A stretch of DNA of 64,000 nucleotides from Chloroflexota bacterium. GTDB taxonomy: Bacteria; Chloroflexota; Dehalococcoidia; JACPEP01. Positions within the stretch are counted from its first letter, which is position 1; each line of letters begins with the position of its first letter. The notes beneath the pieces were generated by a model. It ran no database searches and was not told the origin of the DNA. It saw only the letters and a program-made list of their open reading frames with translations. Position numbers and translations under genes: made by a program. The DNA lies in the NCBI GenBank assembly GCA_016183425.1, contig JACPEP010000024.1:1-64000 (forward strand). The letters run 5' to 3'. This document shows positions 20,190 to 27,756 of this stretch, one piece after another.

Positions 20190-20677
20190 TGAGGCGACTC
20201 CCTGGCGATGATTATGGCCCCCATGAGGGCTACCAGAAGCACCAGGGAGGCGACCTCAAAGGGGAGGACCCAGTCTTGAAAGAGACTTCCCCCCAGCACC
20301 GAGAAATCCACGCCCCGGGGCGCCTGGGCCAGCTTCCAGCGGGTGAGAAAGAAGCTGACGATGGCGATGGCCATGAAGAGAAGGCTGACCACCAGGGCAA
20401 CGGGCTTCTGAGGGTTGTCCAGAACCAGGGGGGATTCCCCGGAACGGGTCAGCATCAGGACAAAGAGAAGGAGAATGACGATGGCTCCGCCGTAGATAAG
20501 CACCTGCACCAGGGCGAGAAACTCGGCGTAGAGGAGGACGTAGATGCCGGCCACGGCGATGAGAGAAAGAAGAAGGGCTAGAGCGCTGTGCACCACATTT
20601 CGTGATAACACCACCCCCAGCCCCCCCATAACCGTAGCCAACCCCAGGGCGTAGAAGAGAAACTGGGCTCCCGTCAT
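20186..20677 (-). CDS. nuoJ: NADH-quinone oxidoreductase subunit J
   Basis: 163 aa, five membrane segments. Conserved YAEFLALVQVLIYGGAIVILLLFVLML marks the helix that undergoes the pi-bulge transition in complex I. It overlaps nuoI and nuoK by 4 bases each, as in a tightly coupled operon. Confidence 0.95.
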   Translation of the reverse strand: MTGAQFLFYALGLATVMGGLGVVLSRNVVHSALALLLSLIAVAGIYVLLYAEFLALVQVLIYGGAIVILLLFVLMLTRSGESPLVLDNPQKPVALVVSLLFMAIAIVSFFLTRWKLAQAPRGVDFSVLGGSLFQDWVLPFEVASLVLLVALMGAIIIARESPQ

Positions 20678-21117
20678 AGAGTCTCCGTGTCTCCCGGAGT
20701 CAGGCTCAAGAGGCGCTCTTTGTCCAGCACCAGCTCATGGGGAGAGGAGGTGGAGAACTCGAAGCTGTGGCTCATAGCTATGGCATCGAAGGGGCAGATC
20801 TCCACACAAAGGCTGCAGCAGATGCAGCGGCCCACGTCCAGTTGGAAGGAGTCTACAATGCGGCGGCGCGTGCTTTTCCCCTCCTTGAAGGCCTCGTTGT
20901 CCTGAGCGGTCACCCTTATGGCCCCCACGGGGCAGTTCCGGGCGCAGGCTCCGCAGCCGGTGCAGGCAAACTCCCCCTTTTCCTCGTCCCACAGAAGACG
21001 CGGGATGCCCCGAAACCGGGGCGCTAGGGGCAGCCTCTCCTTGGGGTACTGAACCGTGACCGGCGGGCGGAGCATGGTTCGTAGGGTGGTGGCTAAGGCT
21101 TCCAAAACACCGATCAA
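20674..21117 (-). CDS. nuoI: NADH-quinone oxidoreductase subunit I
   Basis: 147 aa. Two [4Fe-4S] ferredoxin motifs are intact, CTGCGACARNCPVGAI and CICCSLCVEICPFDAI (clusters N6a and N6b). It passes electrons from the donor module towards NuoB. The PKERLPLAPRFRGIPRLLWD lead-in is typical. It overlaps nuoH and nuoJ by 4 bases each. Confidence 0.96.
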   Translation of the reverse strand: MIGVLEALATTLRTMLRPPVTVQYPKERLPLAPRFRGIPRLLWDEEKGEFACTGCGACARNCPVGAIRVTAQDNEAFKEGKSTRRRIVDSFQLDVGRCICCSLCVEICPFDAIAMSHSFEFSTSSPHELVLDKERLLSLTPGDTETL

Positions 21118-22154
21118 CGCCGTTCACCTCCTGGGAAATGGTATACGGTGGCGGCCGCCACTATGGCCATGGCCAGGGAGATGAGGGAAACCGTCCAGGT
21201 GGGCCATTGATAGAGGCGGTAGAGGCCGACAATGAAGATGTTGACAAAAGCCAGGGGCAGGAGAATCTTCCAGGCGAAGTCCATGAGCTGGTCGATGCGT
21301 AGTCGGGGCAGGGTGGCCCGAACCCACATAATGACCATGATAAGGGCGAAGGTCTTCACCAGGAACCAGGCTGCCGGCGGCAGAAGAGGCCATTCCCAGC
21401 CACCCAGGAAGACCAGGGAGGCCAGGGCCGCTACGGCGACCAGGTTCACATACTCCGACAGGTAGAAGATGCCCCAACGGATGCCACTGTACTCTATGAA
21501 AGGGCCGCCCACCACCTCCGACTCCGCCACCGGAATGTCGAAGGGGCTGCGGTGAAGCTCCGCCAGAGCAGCCACCATGAAGAGGGTGAAACCCAAGGGC
21601 TGCATAAAGAGGTTGGGGAGAAACCTTTGCTGCTCCACGATGGTGACGAGATTCAGCGAGCTGGCCTGCATGGCTATCCCCAGAAGAGCCAGCACCAGGG
21701 GGAGCTCGTAGCTGATCATCTGGGCAGCGGAGCGGACGGCTCCCAGGAGGGCGTATTTGTTGTCGGAGCCCCAACCGGCCATAACAATGCCCACGATGGA
21801 TAGCCCGGAGACGGCTATGATGTAGAAGAGGCCCATATCCAGATTTCTAATGACCAGTTCCCGGCTGAAGGGTATGGTCACGAAAATGAGGAAGATGGGT
21901 ACAAAGACAACGAAGGGGGCCATCTGGAAGGCCCAGCGATCGGCGTTGGCGGGGCGCAGGTCCTCTTTGAGGAGGAGCTTGACGGCGTCGGCCAGGCTCT
22001 GGAGAAGCCCCTGGTAGCCCGTGCGCATGGGACCCAGGCGCATCTGGATACGTCCGGCGAACTTCCGCTCCAGCCAGACGAGGGCCAGGACGGTGAGAAT
22101 GAGGAATATGAGCATGGCCCCTACCCTGGCCGTTATGTCGACGTACCAGGGCAT
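21114..22154 (-). CDS. nuoH: NADH-quinone oxidoreductase subunit H
   Basis: 346 aa, eight membrane segments. NuoH links the membrane arm to the quinone chamber. Family motifs are ERKFAGRIQMRLGPMRTG, LADAVKLLLKEDLRP and ELHRSPFDIPVAESEVVGG. It starts 1 bp after the nuoD stop. Confidence 0.96.
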   Translation of the reverse strand: MPWYVDITARVGAMLIFLILTVLALVWLERKFAGRIQMRLGPMRTGYQGLLQSLADAVKLLLKEDLRPANADRWAFQMAPFVVFVPIFLIFVTIPFSRELVIRNLDMGLFYIIAVSGLSIVGIVMAGWGSDNKYALLGAVRSAAQMISYELPLVLALLGIAMQASSLNLVTIVEQQRFLPNLFMQPLGFTLFMVAALAELHRSPFDIPVAESEVVGGPFIEYSGIRWGIFYLSEYVNLVAVAALASLVFLGGWEWPLLPPAAWFLVKTFALIMVIMWVRATLPRLRIDQLMDFAWKILLPLAFVNIFIVGLYRLYQWPTWTVSLISLAMAIVAAATVYHFPGGERR

Positions 22155-22155
22155 A

Positions 22156-23265
22156 CTAGCGATCCACCTCCCCCAGCACGATGTCCAGGGAGCCCAGAAC
22201 CATGACGCAATCGGCGATGTAGCAGTCTCGCAGGAGATGCTCTAGAGCCATGAGGTTGCAGAAGGAGGGTGCCCGCACCTTCACCCGATAGGGTTTGTCT
22301 CCTCCCTGGCTCACCAGGTAAATGCCCAAGTCGCCCCGGGGGTTCTCGGTGCGCACATAGACCTCCCCCGGCGGTGGCTTGAGCACCTTGGGCACCTGGG
22401 CCATCACCGGGCCGGGTGGTATTATCTCCAGGGCCTGCTCCACCATGTACAGAGATTGGCGCATTTCCTCCACGCGAAGGAGGTAGCGATCGTAACAGTC
22501 TCCATCCTTGCCCACGGGGATGCGGAAATCCAGCTTAGGGTATATGGAGTAGGGATCGCTGCGGCGCAGGTCTTCGGCCACGCCGCAGGCCCGAAGGGCC
22601 GGCCCGCTGAGGCCGTAGTCGATGGCCTCCTGAGGGCCGATGGTGCCGATGCCTTTGCTGCGGGCAATGAAGACCTCGTTGTGGCCCAGGAGGTTATGAC
22701 AGTCCTCGATGCTTTGCCGAAGCTGAGGGATGAGGCGGGCCATGATCGGGCCAAAGTCTCGGGGCAGGTCATCCCGGACGCCGCCCACGCGAAAGAAGTT
22801 GTGCATCATGCGGGCGCCGCTAACCGATTCGAAGGCGGCGACGATCTTCTCCCTCGCCTGAAAGGCGTACATGAAGGCGGTGCCGAAAACCCCAGCATCG
22901 GATCCCATGGCTCCGTAGAACATGAGGTGGCTGGCGATGCGGTTCAGCTCGCATAGGATGACCCGGATGTACTCCGCCCTTTCCGGCACTTCTATCCTCA
23001 TGAGCTTTTCCACGGCCATGACATAGGTCAGCTCGTTGTTGAAGTTGGCTAGGTAGTCGGCCCGATCCATAAGGGTTATTACCTGCCGGTAATTAAGGGT
23101 TTCGGAGAGCTTTTCGATGCCCCGATGAAGGTAGCCGATGTAGGGCTCTACGGCCACGATTCGCTCGCCATCCACGGTGAGCACCATGCGGAAGACGCCA
23201 TGGGTGCTCGGATGCTGGGGCCCCATGTTCAGGGTCATGTCTACAGTGTCAAGTTGTCGTTGCAT
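22156..23265 (-). CDS. nuoD: NADH-quinone oxidoreductase subunit D
   Basis: 369 aa, the 49-kDa quinone-site subunit related to [NiFe] hydrogenase large subunits. MGPQHPSTHGVFR carries the quinone-binding His. ELNRIASHLMFYGAMGSDAG and the C-terminal LGSLDIVLGEVDR are conserved. Its ATG overlaps the nuoC stop by one base. C and D are separate genes here, not fused. Confidence 0.96.
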   Translation of the reverse strand: MQRQLDTVDMTLNMGPQHPSTHGVFRMVLTVDGERIVAVEPYIGYLHRGIEKLSETLNYRQVITLMDRADYLANFNNELTYVMAVEKLMRIEVPERAEYIRVILCELNRIASHLMFYGAMGSDAGVFGTAFMYAFQAREKIVAAFESVSGARMMHNFFRVGGVRDDLPRDFGPIMARLIPQLRQSIEDCHNLLGHNEVFIARSKGIGTIGPQEAIDYGLSGPALRACGVAEDLRRSDPYSIYPKLDFRIPVGKDGDCYDRYLLRVEEMRQSLYMVEQALEIIPPGPVMAQVPKVLKPPPGEVYVRTENPRGDLGIYLVSQGGDKPYRVKVRAPSFCNLMALEHLLRDCYIADCVMVLGSLDIVLGEVDR

Positions 23266-23756
23266 CAGGAATCACCATTCCTTGGGGGGCGCAGCGCCAC
23301 CATCGGGTGGCTCTTGCACAGGGGGTGCTCGTCACAGCCCTCTTCCAGGAGAAGGGGCACCAGGTGGGGATGGCCGGTGAAGGTGATGCCAAACATCTCC
23401 GCGGCTTCCCTCTCGTGCCAATCGGCGCCGCGCCAGACAGCGGTAACCGAGGGAGCTACGGCATCCTCTAGGGGGATGTTTACCTTGACCACCATCTTGT
23501 GTCCGTAAGCCATGGAGTAGAGGTGATAGACCAGTTGGAAGTGGTCACCGTAGTCCACAGCGGAGAGACAGCGGAGGTAGTCGAAGCCGAGGCCAGGGTC
23601 CTCCTTAAGGCGGCGACAGAGAGAGACCAGCTTCTCCGGCTCCACCGTAACCACCGCCTCGCCCTGAGGCTGCTCTATCACCGCGGCCACCCCTTCCAGG
23701 GTTTGGCCGAGGAGGACGGCCAGGGAATTGTCTTCTTTGGGCCCAAGAGCTGTCAA
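23265..23756 (-). CDS. nuoC: NADH-quinone oxidoreductase subunit C
   Basis: 163 aa, the 30-kDa subunit. VDYGDHFQLVYHLYSM and WHEREAAEMFGITFTGHPHL are diagnostic. The start used here is a TTG at 23756 with GGAAGG almost touching it, so the start is less certain than the body. It is separated from nuoB by 138 bp that hold a palindromic repeat, the only real gap in the operon. Confidence 0.92.
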   Translation of the reverse strand: MTALGPKEDNSLAVLLGQTLEGVAAVIEQPQGEAVVTVEPEKLVSLCRRLKEDPGLGFDYLRCLSAVDYGDHFQLVYHLYSMAYGHKMVVKVNIPLEDAVAPSVTAVWRGADWHEREAAEMFGITFTGHPHLVPLLLEEGCDEHPLCKSHPMVALRPPRNGDS

Positions 23757-23786
23757 ACCTTCCTCCCGGCCACCCTGAGCGATAGT

Positions 23787-23850
23787 TGCTCATGGTTCGA
23801 CAGGCTCACCATGAGCGGTGACCGCTCGCCCTGAGCTCGTCGAAGGGTCT
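23787..23850. repeat. REP-like TTCGAC/GTCGAA palindrome between nuoB and nuoC
   Basis: Two head-to-head units, CATGGTTCGACAGGCTCACC and a CGCCCTGAGCTCGTCGAAGGG unit. Related copies lie at 53836-53893 and 63398-63461. This motif type is known as a widespread dispersed intergenic repeat. Confidence 0.75.
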
Positions 23851-23894
23851 CCACCCGGTTACTCCCTGCTTAAGATACAAGGGTCTTTCCTCTT

Positions 23895-24419
23895 TCATTT
23901 TGCCTTTCCGTTCCGATGAGCGTCCTGAGCTATCTTGTCTTGCAGCTTCATGATGGCATCCATGAGGGCCTCGGGGCGGGGCGGGCAGCCGGGGACGTAG
24001 ATGTCCACCGGTACAATGAGGTCCACCCCCTGAATCACCCGAGAGTAGCTAGCAAAGGGACCACCGTTGATGGAGCAGTTGCCCATAGCGATGACCCACT
24101 TAGGCATGGGCATCTGCTGGTAAAGGAGCTTCACGGCCCGGGACATCTTTTTGGTCACCGTTCCCGCCACGATCATGACATCTGCCTGGCGGGGGGAGGG
24201 CCAGGGTAGCACTCCGAATCGGTCCAGGTCGTGATGGGCCATATAGGTGGCGATCATCTCGATGGCGCAGCAAGCCAGGCCGAAAGTGAGGGGCCACAGG
24301 GAGGACTTGCGTGCCAGGGCGAAAAGCTCGTCCGTCTTGGCGATGAGTATGTTGCGGGGAAGCCCCTGGTAAAAGCCTTCCGCCCCTTTTACCTCCACGC
24401 CAAGGCTCCTTTCTTCCAT
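23895..24419 (-). CDS. nuoB: NADH-quinone oxidoreductase subunit B
   Basis: 174 aa. Ligands for the terminal [4Fe-4S] cluster N2 are all present: the tandem CC in GLACCAIEM, Cys in MGNCSINGG and Cys in VPGCPPRPE. It hands electrons to quinone together with NuoD. It overlaps the nuoA 3' end by 31 bp. Confidence 0.96.
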   Translation of the reverse strand: MEERSLGVEVKGAEGFYQGLPRNILIAKTDELFALARKSSLWPLTFGLACCAIEMIATYMAHHDLDRFGVLPWPSPRQADVMIVAGTVTKKMSRAVKLLYQQMPMPKWVIAMGNCSINGGPFASYSRVIQGVDLIVPVDIYVPGCPPRPEALMDAIMKLQDKIAQDAHRNGKAK

Positions 24420-24757
24420 GCGTAGGCTAGCCCGAAGAGAAGGACGAGGATGAAGATAACCATCTCGAAAAAGGCGGCGGGACCTAAGCTAACGAAGGTT
24501 ACTGCCCAGGGATAGAGAAAAACGGTCTCCACATCAAAGATCATAAAGAGGATGGCGAAAATGTAGTAGCGGACGTGGATCTGGGACCAGAACCGTCCCA
24601 TGGGCAACATGCCGCACTCATAGGAGATGGCCTTTTCTTCAGAATAATGATGGGGGGCCAAGAGGTAGGAAATAATGAAAAGGAATGCTACCAACCCGCC
24701 GCCCAGACCGGCGGCCACAAGAACGGCGGTGTAGTTTATGGCGTACTCTCCAGGCAC
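24389..24757 (-). CDS. nuoA: NADH-quinone oxidoreductase subunit A
   Basis: 122 aa, three membrane helices, first gene of the operon. Conserved [40 protein letters not shown] includes the loop over the quinone channel and the acidic helix. No nuoE, F or G lies in this operon, so the complex is the 11-subunit core. Confidence 0.95.
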   Translation of the reverse strand: MPGEYAINYTAVLVAAGLGGGLVAFLFIISYLLAPHHYSEEKAISYECGMLPMGRFWSQIHVRYYIFAILFMIFDVETVFLYPWAVTFVSLGPAAFFEMVIFILVLLFGLAYAWKKGALAWR

Positions 24758-25078
24758 GGAGCTGACTGCCTTTCCTCACCGCGTGTTTGGTGAGAGATAA
24801 TCTTCTGGCTCCTCACCCTCATTGAAGGGTATTTGCCCTGATCAGGATTAGGCCCAAGACCATATTATGCGCAAAATTGGGCTTTCATCCAAAACACAAA
24901 ATTCTACCCCAAGAGCCCGCCACGGCCTGGACATTTATAAGTTTAACAGGGTAACCGTCCTCTGTCAATGGCTTGAAGGTTGTGGCTGTTCGCTAGCATG
25001 AATAGTTGTACCAGCCATATCTGCTCTTCTATGCGATTCCCATATCCATCATCGGCTTCTTTTCAGGCTCAGCACGTC
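24758..25078 (-). other. Leader and promoter region of the nuo operon
   Basis: 321 bp without a credible gene. It holds the promoter listed next and an imperfect GCCCAATTTT/AAGACC..GGGC inverted repeat near 24850-24883 that could fold in the leader. Nothing else was recognised. Confidence 0.5.
24940..24968 (-). promoter_or_regulatory. Probable sigma70-type promoter for nuoA-N
   Basis: Read on the minus strand: TTGACA (24968-24963), 17 bases, TAAACT (24945-24940). It lies about 180 bp upstream of nuoA with no gene between. The -35 is a perfect consensus and the -10 is weaker. Confidence 0.5.
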
Positions 25079-25309
25079 CTAAGCTACTTTCGCTGGGAAG
25101 CGGTAGACCGGCGCATATTCCCGCGGCGCTACTTCCTTCCTTAATAGTTCATCGATGGCGACAACGGTTTCCTCTCGAATAAGTGTATCACCGCAGCGGT
25201 CGCAAACCAGCGCTGGCACATCTTCAATAACGATGGTTTTGCCACACCATTTGTAGTTTCTGACTACTGTTTTCTCGCGGTACTCACCATCGCAGAGGTC
25301 GCATTTCAT
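25079..25309 (-). CDS. YgiT-type zinc-finger protein (MqsA N-terminal-domain-like antitoxin)
   Basis: 76 aa from the ATG at 25309 (RBS GGAGGAGAGAAAG). The longer open frame to 25549 is not protein-like. Two CxxC pairs, CDLCDGEY and CDRCGDT, match the YgiT zinc finger, followed by VVAIDELLRKEVAPREYAPVYRF. Such proteins are usually antitoxins of a DUF4258/MqsR-like or RelE-like toxin encoded next door. No partner is visible in the 137 bp upstream or downstream, so it looks orphaned. It lies between nfnB and the nuo promoter. Confidence 0.75.
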   Translation of the reverse strand: MKCDLCDGEYREKTVVRNYKWCGKTIVIEDVPALVCDRCGDTLIREETVVAIDELLRKEVAPREYAPVYRFPAKVA

Positions 25310-25446
25310 CTTTCTCTCCTCCTTTGCCTCGGCGTAACCCAATAAGCACCGCTCTGTCTGAACAATCTCGGGCGAACATAAACCACCGACACCAGGACGC
25401 ACCGCTGTCCATAAGAAAGGAGGCCTTTGCCCCGCTGACCTCTTTC

Positions 25447-26850
25447 TTAGCTTCTTAGGTAGGCGTCGATGTCCTGAGCGGCCCGCTTGCCGGCGCGAAT
25501 GGCCCGCACCACGGTGTCGGGGCCGCTGACCACATCCCCCCCCGCCCACACCCCCCGCCGGTCGGTAGCCCCGGTCTCTCCATGGGCGACGATGGTGCCC
25601 CAGCGGGTCACTTGAAGCCCCCCGGTGGTACGGGGGACCAGAAAACCAGGGATGGTACTCACCGCCAGGATGGCGTTATCCAGGGGCATGACGAACTCGC
25701 TGCCGGGCTGGGGTACGGGGCGGCGTCTTCCGCTCTGATCCGGCTCTCCCAGAGCCATCTGGATGCACTCCATGGCCGCCAGACGGCCATGATGGTCGTC
25801 ACCAAGAAAACGCAGGGGGTTGGTAAGCCAATGGAAGTTGACCCCCTCCTCCACCGCCCGCTCCGCCTCTTCTTTGCGAGCCGGCATCTCCTCGGCGCTG
25901 CGTCGGTAGACGATGCTCACTTCCCCCACCCCCAGGCGCAGGGCAGTCTGGGCGGCGTCAATGGCAGTATTGCCGGCACCGATAACGGCCACCTTTTTGC
26001 CCATATAGATGGAGGTGTCGTACTCCGGGTAGCGATGGGCCTGCATCATGGTGATGCGAGCCAGGAACTCATTGGCGGAGTAGATGCCGCTGAGGGTTTC
26101 TCCCGGTACCCCCAGGAACACGGGCACCCCGGCGCCCACCCCGAGAAAGACGACATGGTAGCCCCCCGCCAAGAGCTCGTCCACTGCTATCGTCTGCCCC
26201 ACCACGGTATCGTAGCAGAACTCCACCCCCAGGCTGCGCATATAGCCTACCTCCGCCTCCACCACCAAGCGAGGGAGGCGGAACTGGGGGATGCCATAGG
26301 CCATGACCCCACCGGCCACATGGAGGGCCTCAAAAACGGTCACCTGGTGACCCAGGCGAGCCAGGTCAGAGGCCGCGGCCAGACCAGCCGGGCCGGCACC
26401 CACCACCGCCACCCGCTTATTGCTGGGCATACCTTGCGGCACGCCATGAGCTCGCCGGCCCTGGGCCCTCTCCCAGTCCATGATGTAGCGCTCCACAAGG
26501 CCAATGGCCAGAGGGGTGCCCCGTTTGCCCACCACACAGCTTCCCTCGCACTGTCGGGATTGGTCGCAGACCCGGCCGCAGACAGCGCCCAGGTTGTTGC
26601 GGAGATGCACCTTAAGCGCGGCTTCCTCCCAGTTGCCCTCGGCCACTGCCTTCATGAAGCCGGGGATTTCATTGGCGATGGGACAGCCGCGACGGCATAG
26701 CTCCAAGGCATTGGGGCACTGGAGGCAACGGCTCGCCTCGGCACGAACCTCGTCCTCGGTGTAGCCCAAAATATACTCGTCAAAGTCCTTGACCCGAAGG
26801 GCCGGGGCACGGGCAGCCACCGGCACCCGATTAGGATTTAGCTTGGCCAA
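25447..26850 (-). CDS. nfnB: NfnB-like/GltD-family NADP-binding flavoprotein subunit
   Basis: 467 aa. The N-terminal Cys-rich [4Fe-4S] region (ASRCLQCPNALELCRRGCPI and NNLGAVCGRVCDQSRQCEGSC) is followed by two Rossmann folds, VVGAGPAGLAAASDLARLG for FAD and VIGAGNTAIDAAQTALRLG for NADPH. This is the architecture of NfnB/SudA, as in the glutamate synthase small subunit. With NfnA next to it, the likely reaction is NADH-dependent reduced ferredoxin:NADP oxidoreductase (electron bifurcating). It ends with AGKRAAQDIDAYL, typical of the family. Confidence 0.87.
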   Translation of the reverse strand: MAKLNPNRVPVAARAPALRVKDFDEYILGYTEDEVRAEASRCLQCPNALELCRRGCPIANEIPGFMKAVAEGNWEEAALKVHLRNNLGAVCGRVCDQSRQCEGSCVVGKRGTPLAIGLVERYIMDWERAQGRRAHGVPQGMPSNKRVAVVGAGPAGLAAASDLARLGHQVTVFEALHVAGGVMAYGIPQFRLPRLVVEAEVGYMRSLGVEFCYDTVVGQTIAVDELLAGGYHVVFLGVGAGVPVFLGVPGETLSGIYSANEFLARITMMQAHRYPEYDTSIYMGKKVAVIGAGNTAIDAAQTALRLGVGEVSIVYRRSAEEMPARKEEAERAVEEGVNFHWLTNPLRFLGDDHHGRLAAMECIQMALGEPDQSGRRRPVPQPGSEFVMPLDNAILAVSTIPGFLVPRTTGGLQVTRWGTIVAHGETGATDRRGVWAGGDVVSGPDTVVRAIRAGKRAAQDIDAYLRS

Positions 26851-26872
26851 CTTCCATCACTTCCTTCCTGAG

Positions 26873-27709
26873 TCAAGACATGGGGAGACCTGGAGGGTAG
26901 GCCATCTCCCGACGACGAATCTCCTCCCAATCCACCTTGTGGCCGTCGAAGTCCGGCCCATCCAGACACACTAAGCGAACGGCGCCGTCCACGGTGATAC
27001 GACAGCCGCCACATATGCCGAAACCGTCGAACATAAGGCTATGGATGGATACCACCGTCTTGATACCCAGAGGCCGGGTGACCTCACAAACCTCTGCCAT
27101 GGTGGGGGTCGAGCCGCGCACCACAACCACATCAGGGCGTCCCGCTTCTGGGGAGGAGAGCATCTTCCCCAGCTCCTGGGCTACGCTCCCCTGTCGCCCC
27201 GAAGAGCCATTTTCCGTAACCGGGACAAGCTGGTGGCTGATGGCCTGCCACCGACCCTGCCAGAAGAGGCCATCATCGTGGGCGGCACCCAGCAGAGCAA
27301 CCACCTGGCTCCCGACCTCCCGAAAGGCCCGGGCTACCCCAAAAAGGGTGGCTATCCCCATCCCCTCGGCCACGGCCAGGACCTGCCCATGTTGACCGAT
27401 GGCGCTGGGGTGACCCAAAGGGCCCATTAAGTTCAAGACGCTGGCTCCCGGCGTCAGAGCCGCCAGCTTGGCGGTGGTCCGGTCCCTCTCCTGAAAAGAG
27501 AAGGATACCGTCCCCTGGCTTCTATCCCAGTCCACCAGGGGGAAAGAAGCCCGCTCCCCTTTTTCATCCACCCGAAGGATGATGAACTGCCCCGGCTGGG
27601 CTTTGGCCGCCACCTGAGGGGCGATAACCGTTAGCAGGCGAATGCCGGGGGCCAGGAGCTGGTTGCTGACCACCCTGTACAAGGACTCACCTCCCCTGTT
27701 CAAACCCAA
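26873..27709 (-). CDS. nfnA: NfnA-like/sulfide dehydrogenase beta-like ferredoxin-NAD(P) reductase subunit
   Basis: 278 aa. FAD/NAD-binding fold of the dihydroorotate dehydrogenase electron-transfer type: an N-terminal flavin barrel (QPGQFIILRVDEKGERASFPL) and a C-terminal [2Fe-2S] motif (FGICGGCRITV then VCLDGPDFDGHKVDW). The end of the protein is the NfnA/SudB signature. It sits 22 bp upstream of nfnB and 47 bp downstream of fdhA. Confidence 0.87.
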   Translation of the reverse strand: MGLNRGGESLYRVVSNQLLAPGIRLLTVIAPQVAAKAQPGQFIILRVDEKGERASFPLVDWDRSQGTVSFSFQERDRTTAKLAALTPGASVLNLMGPLGHPSAIGQHGQVLAVAEGMGIATLFGVARAFREVGSQVVALLGAAHDDGLFWQGRWQAISHQLVPVTENGSSGRQGSVAQELGKMLSSPEAGRPDVVVVRGSTPTMAEVCEVTRPLGIKTVVSIHSLMFDGFGICGGCRITVDGAVRLVCLDGPDFDGHKVDWEEIRRREMAYPPGLPMS

Positions 27710-27756
27710 AATAGGGACGCTTCAAACGTCCCACATATATTATACCGCAAAAGGAC

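Noticed and set aside
22156..23265. [NiFe] hydrogenase large subunit
   Set aside because: The CxxC pairs that bind Ni-Fe are absent and the neighbours are all complex I genes, so it is NuoD.
24850..24883. Riboswitch in the nuo leader
   Set aside because: Only a weak inverted repeat; no recognisable aptamer pattern.
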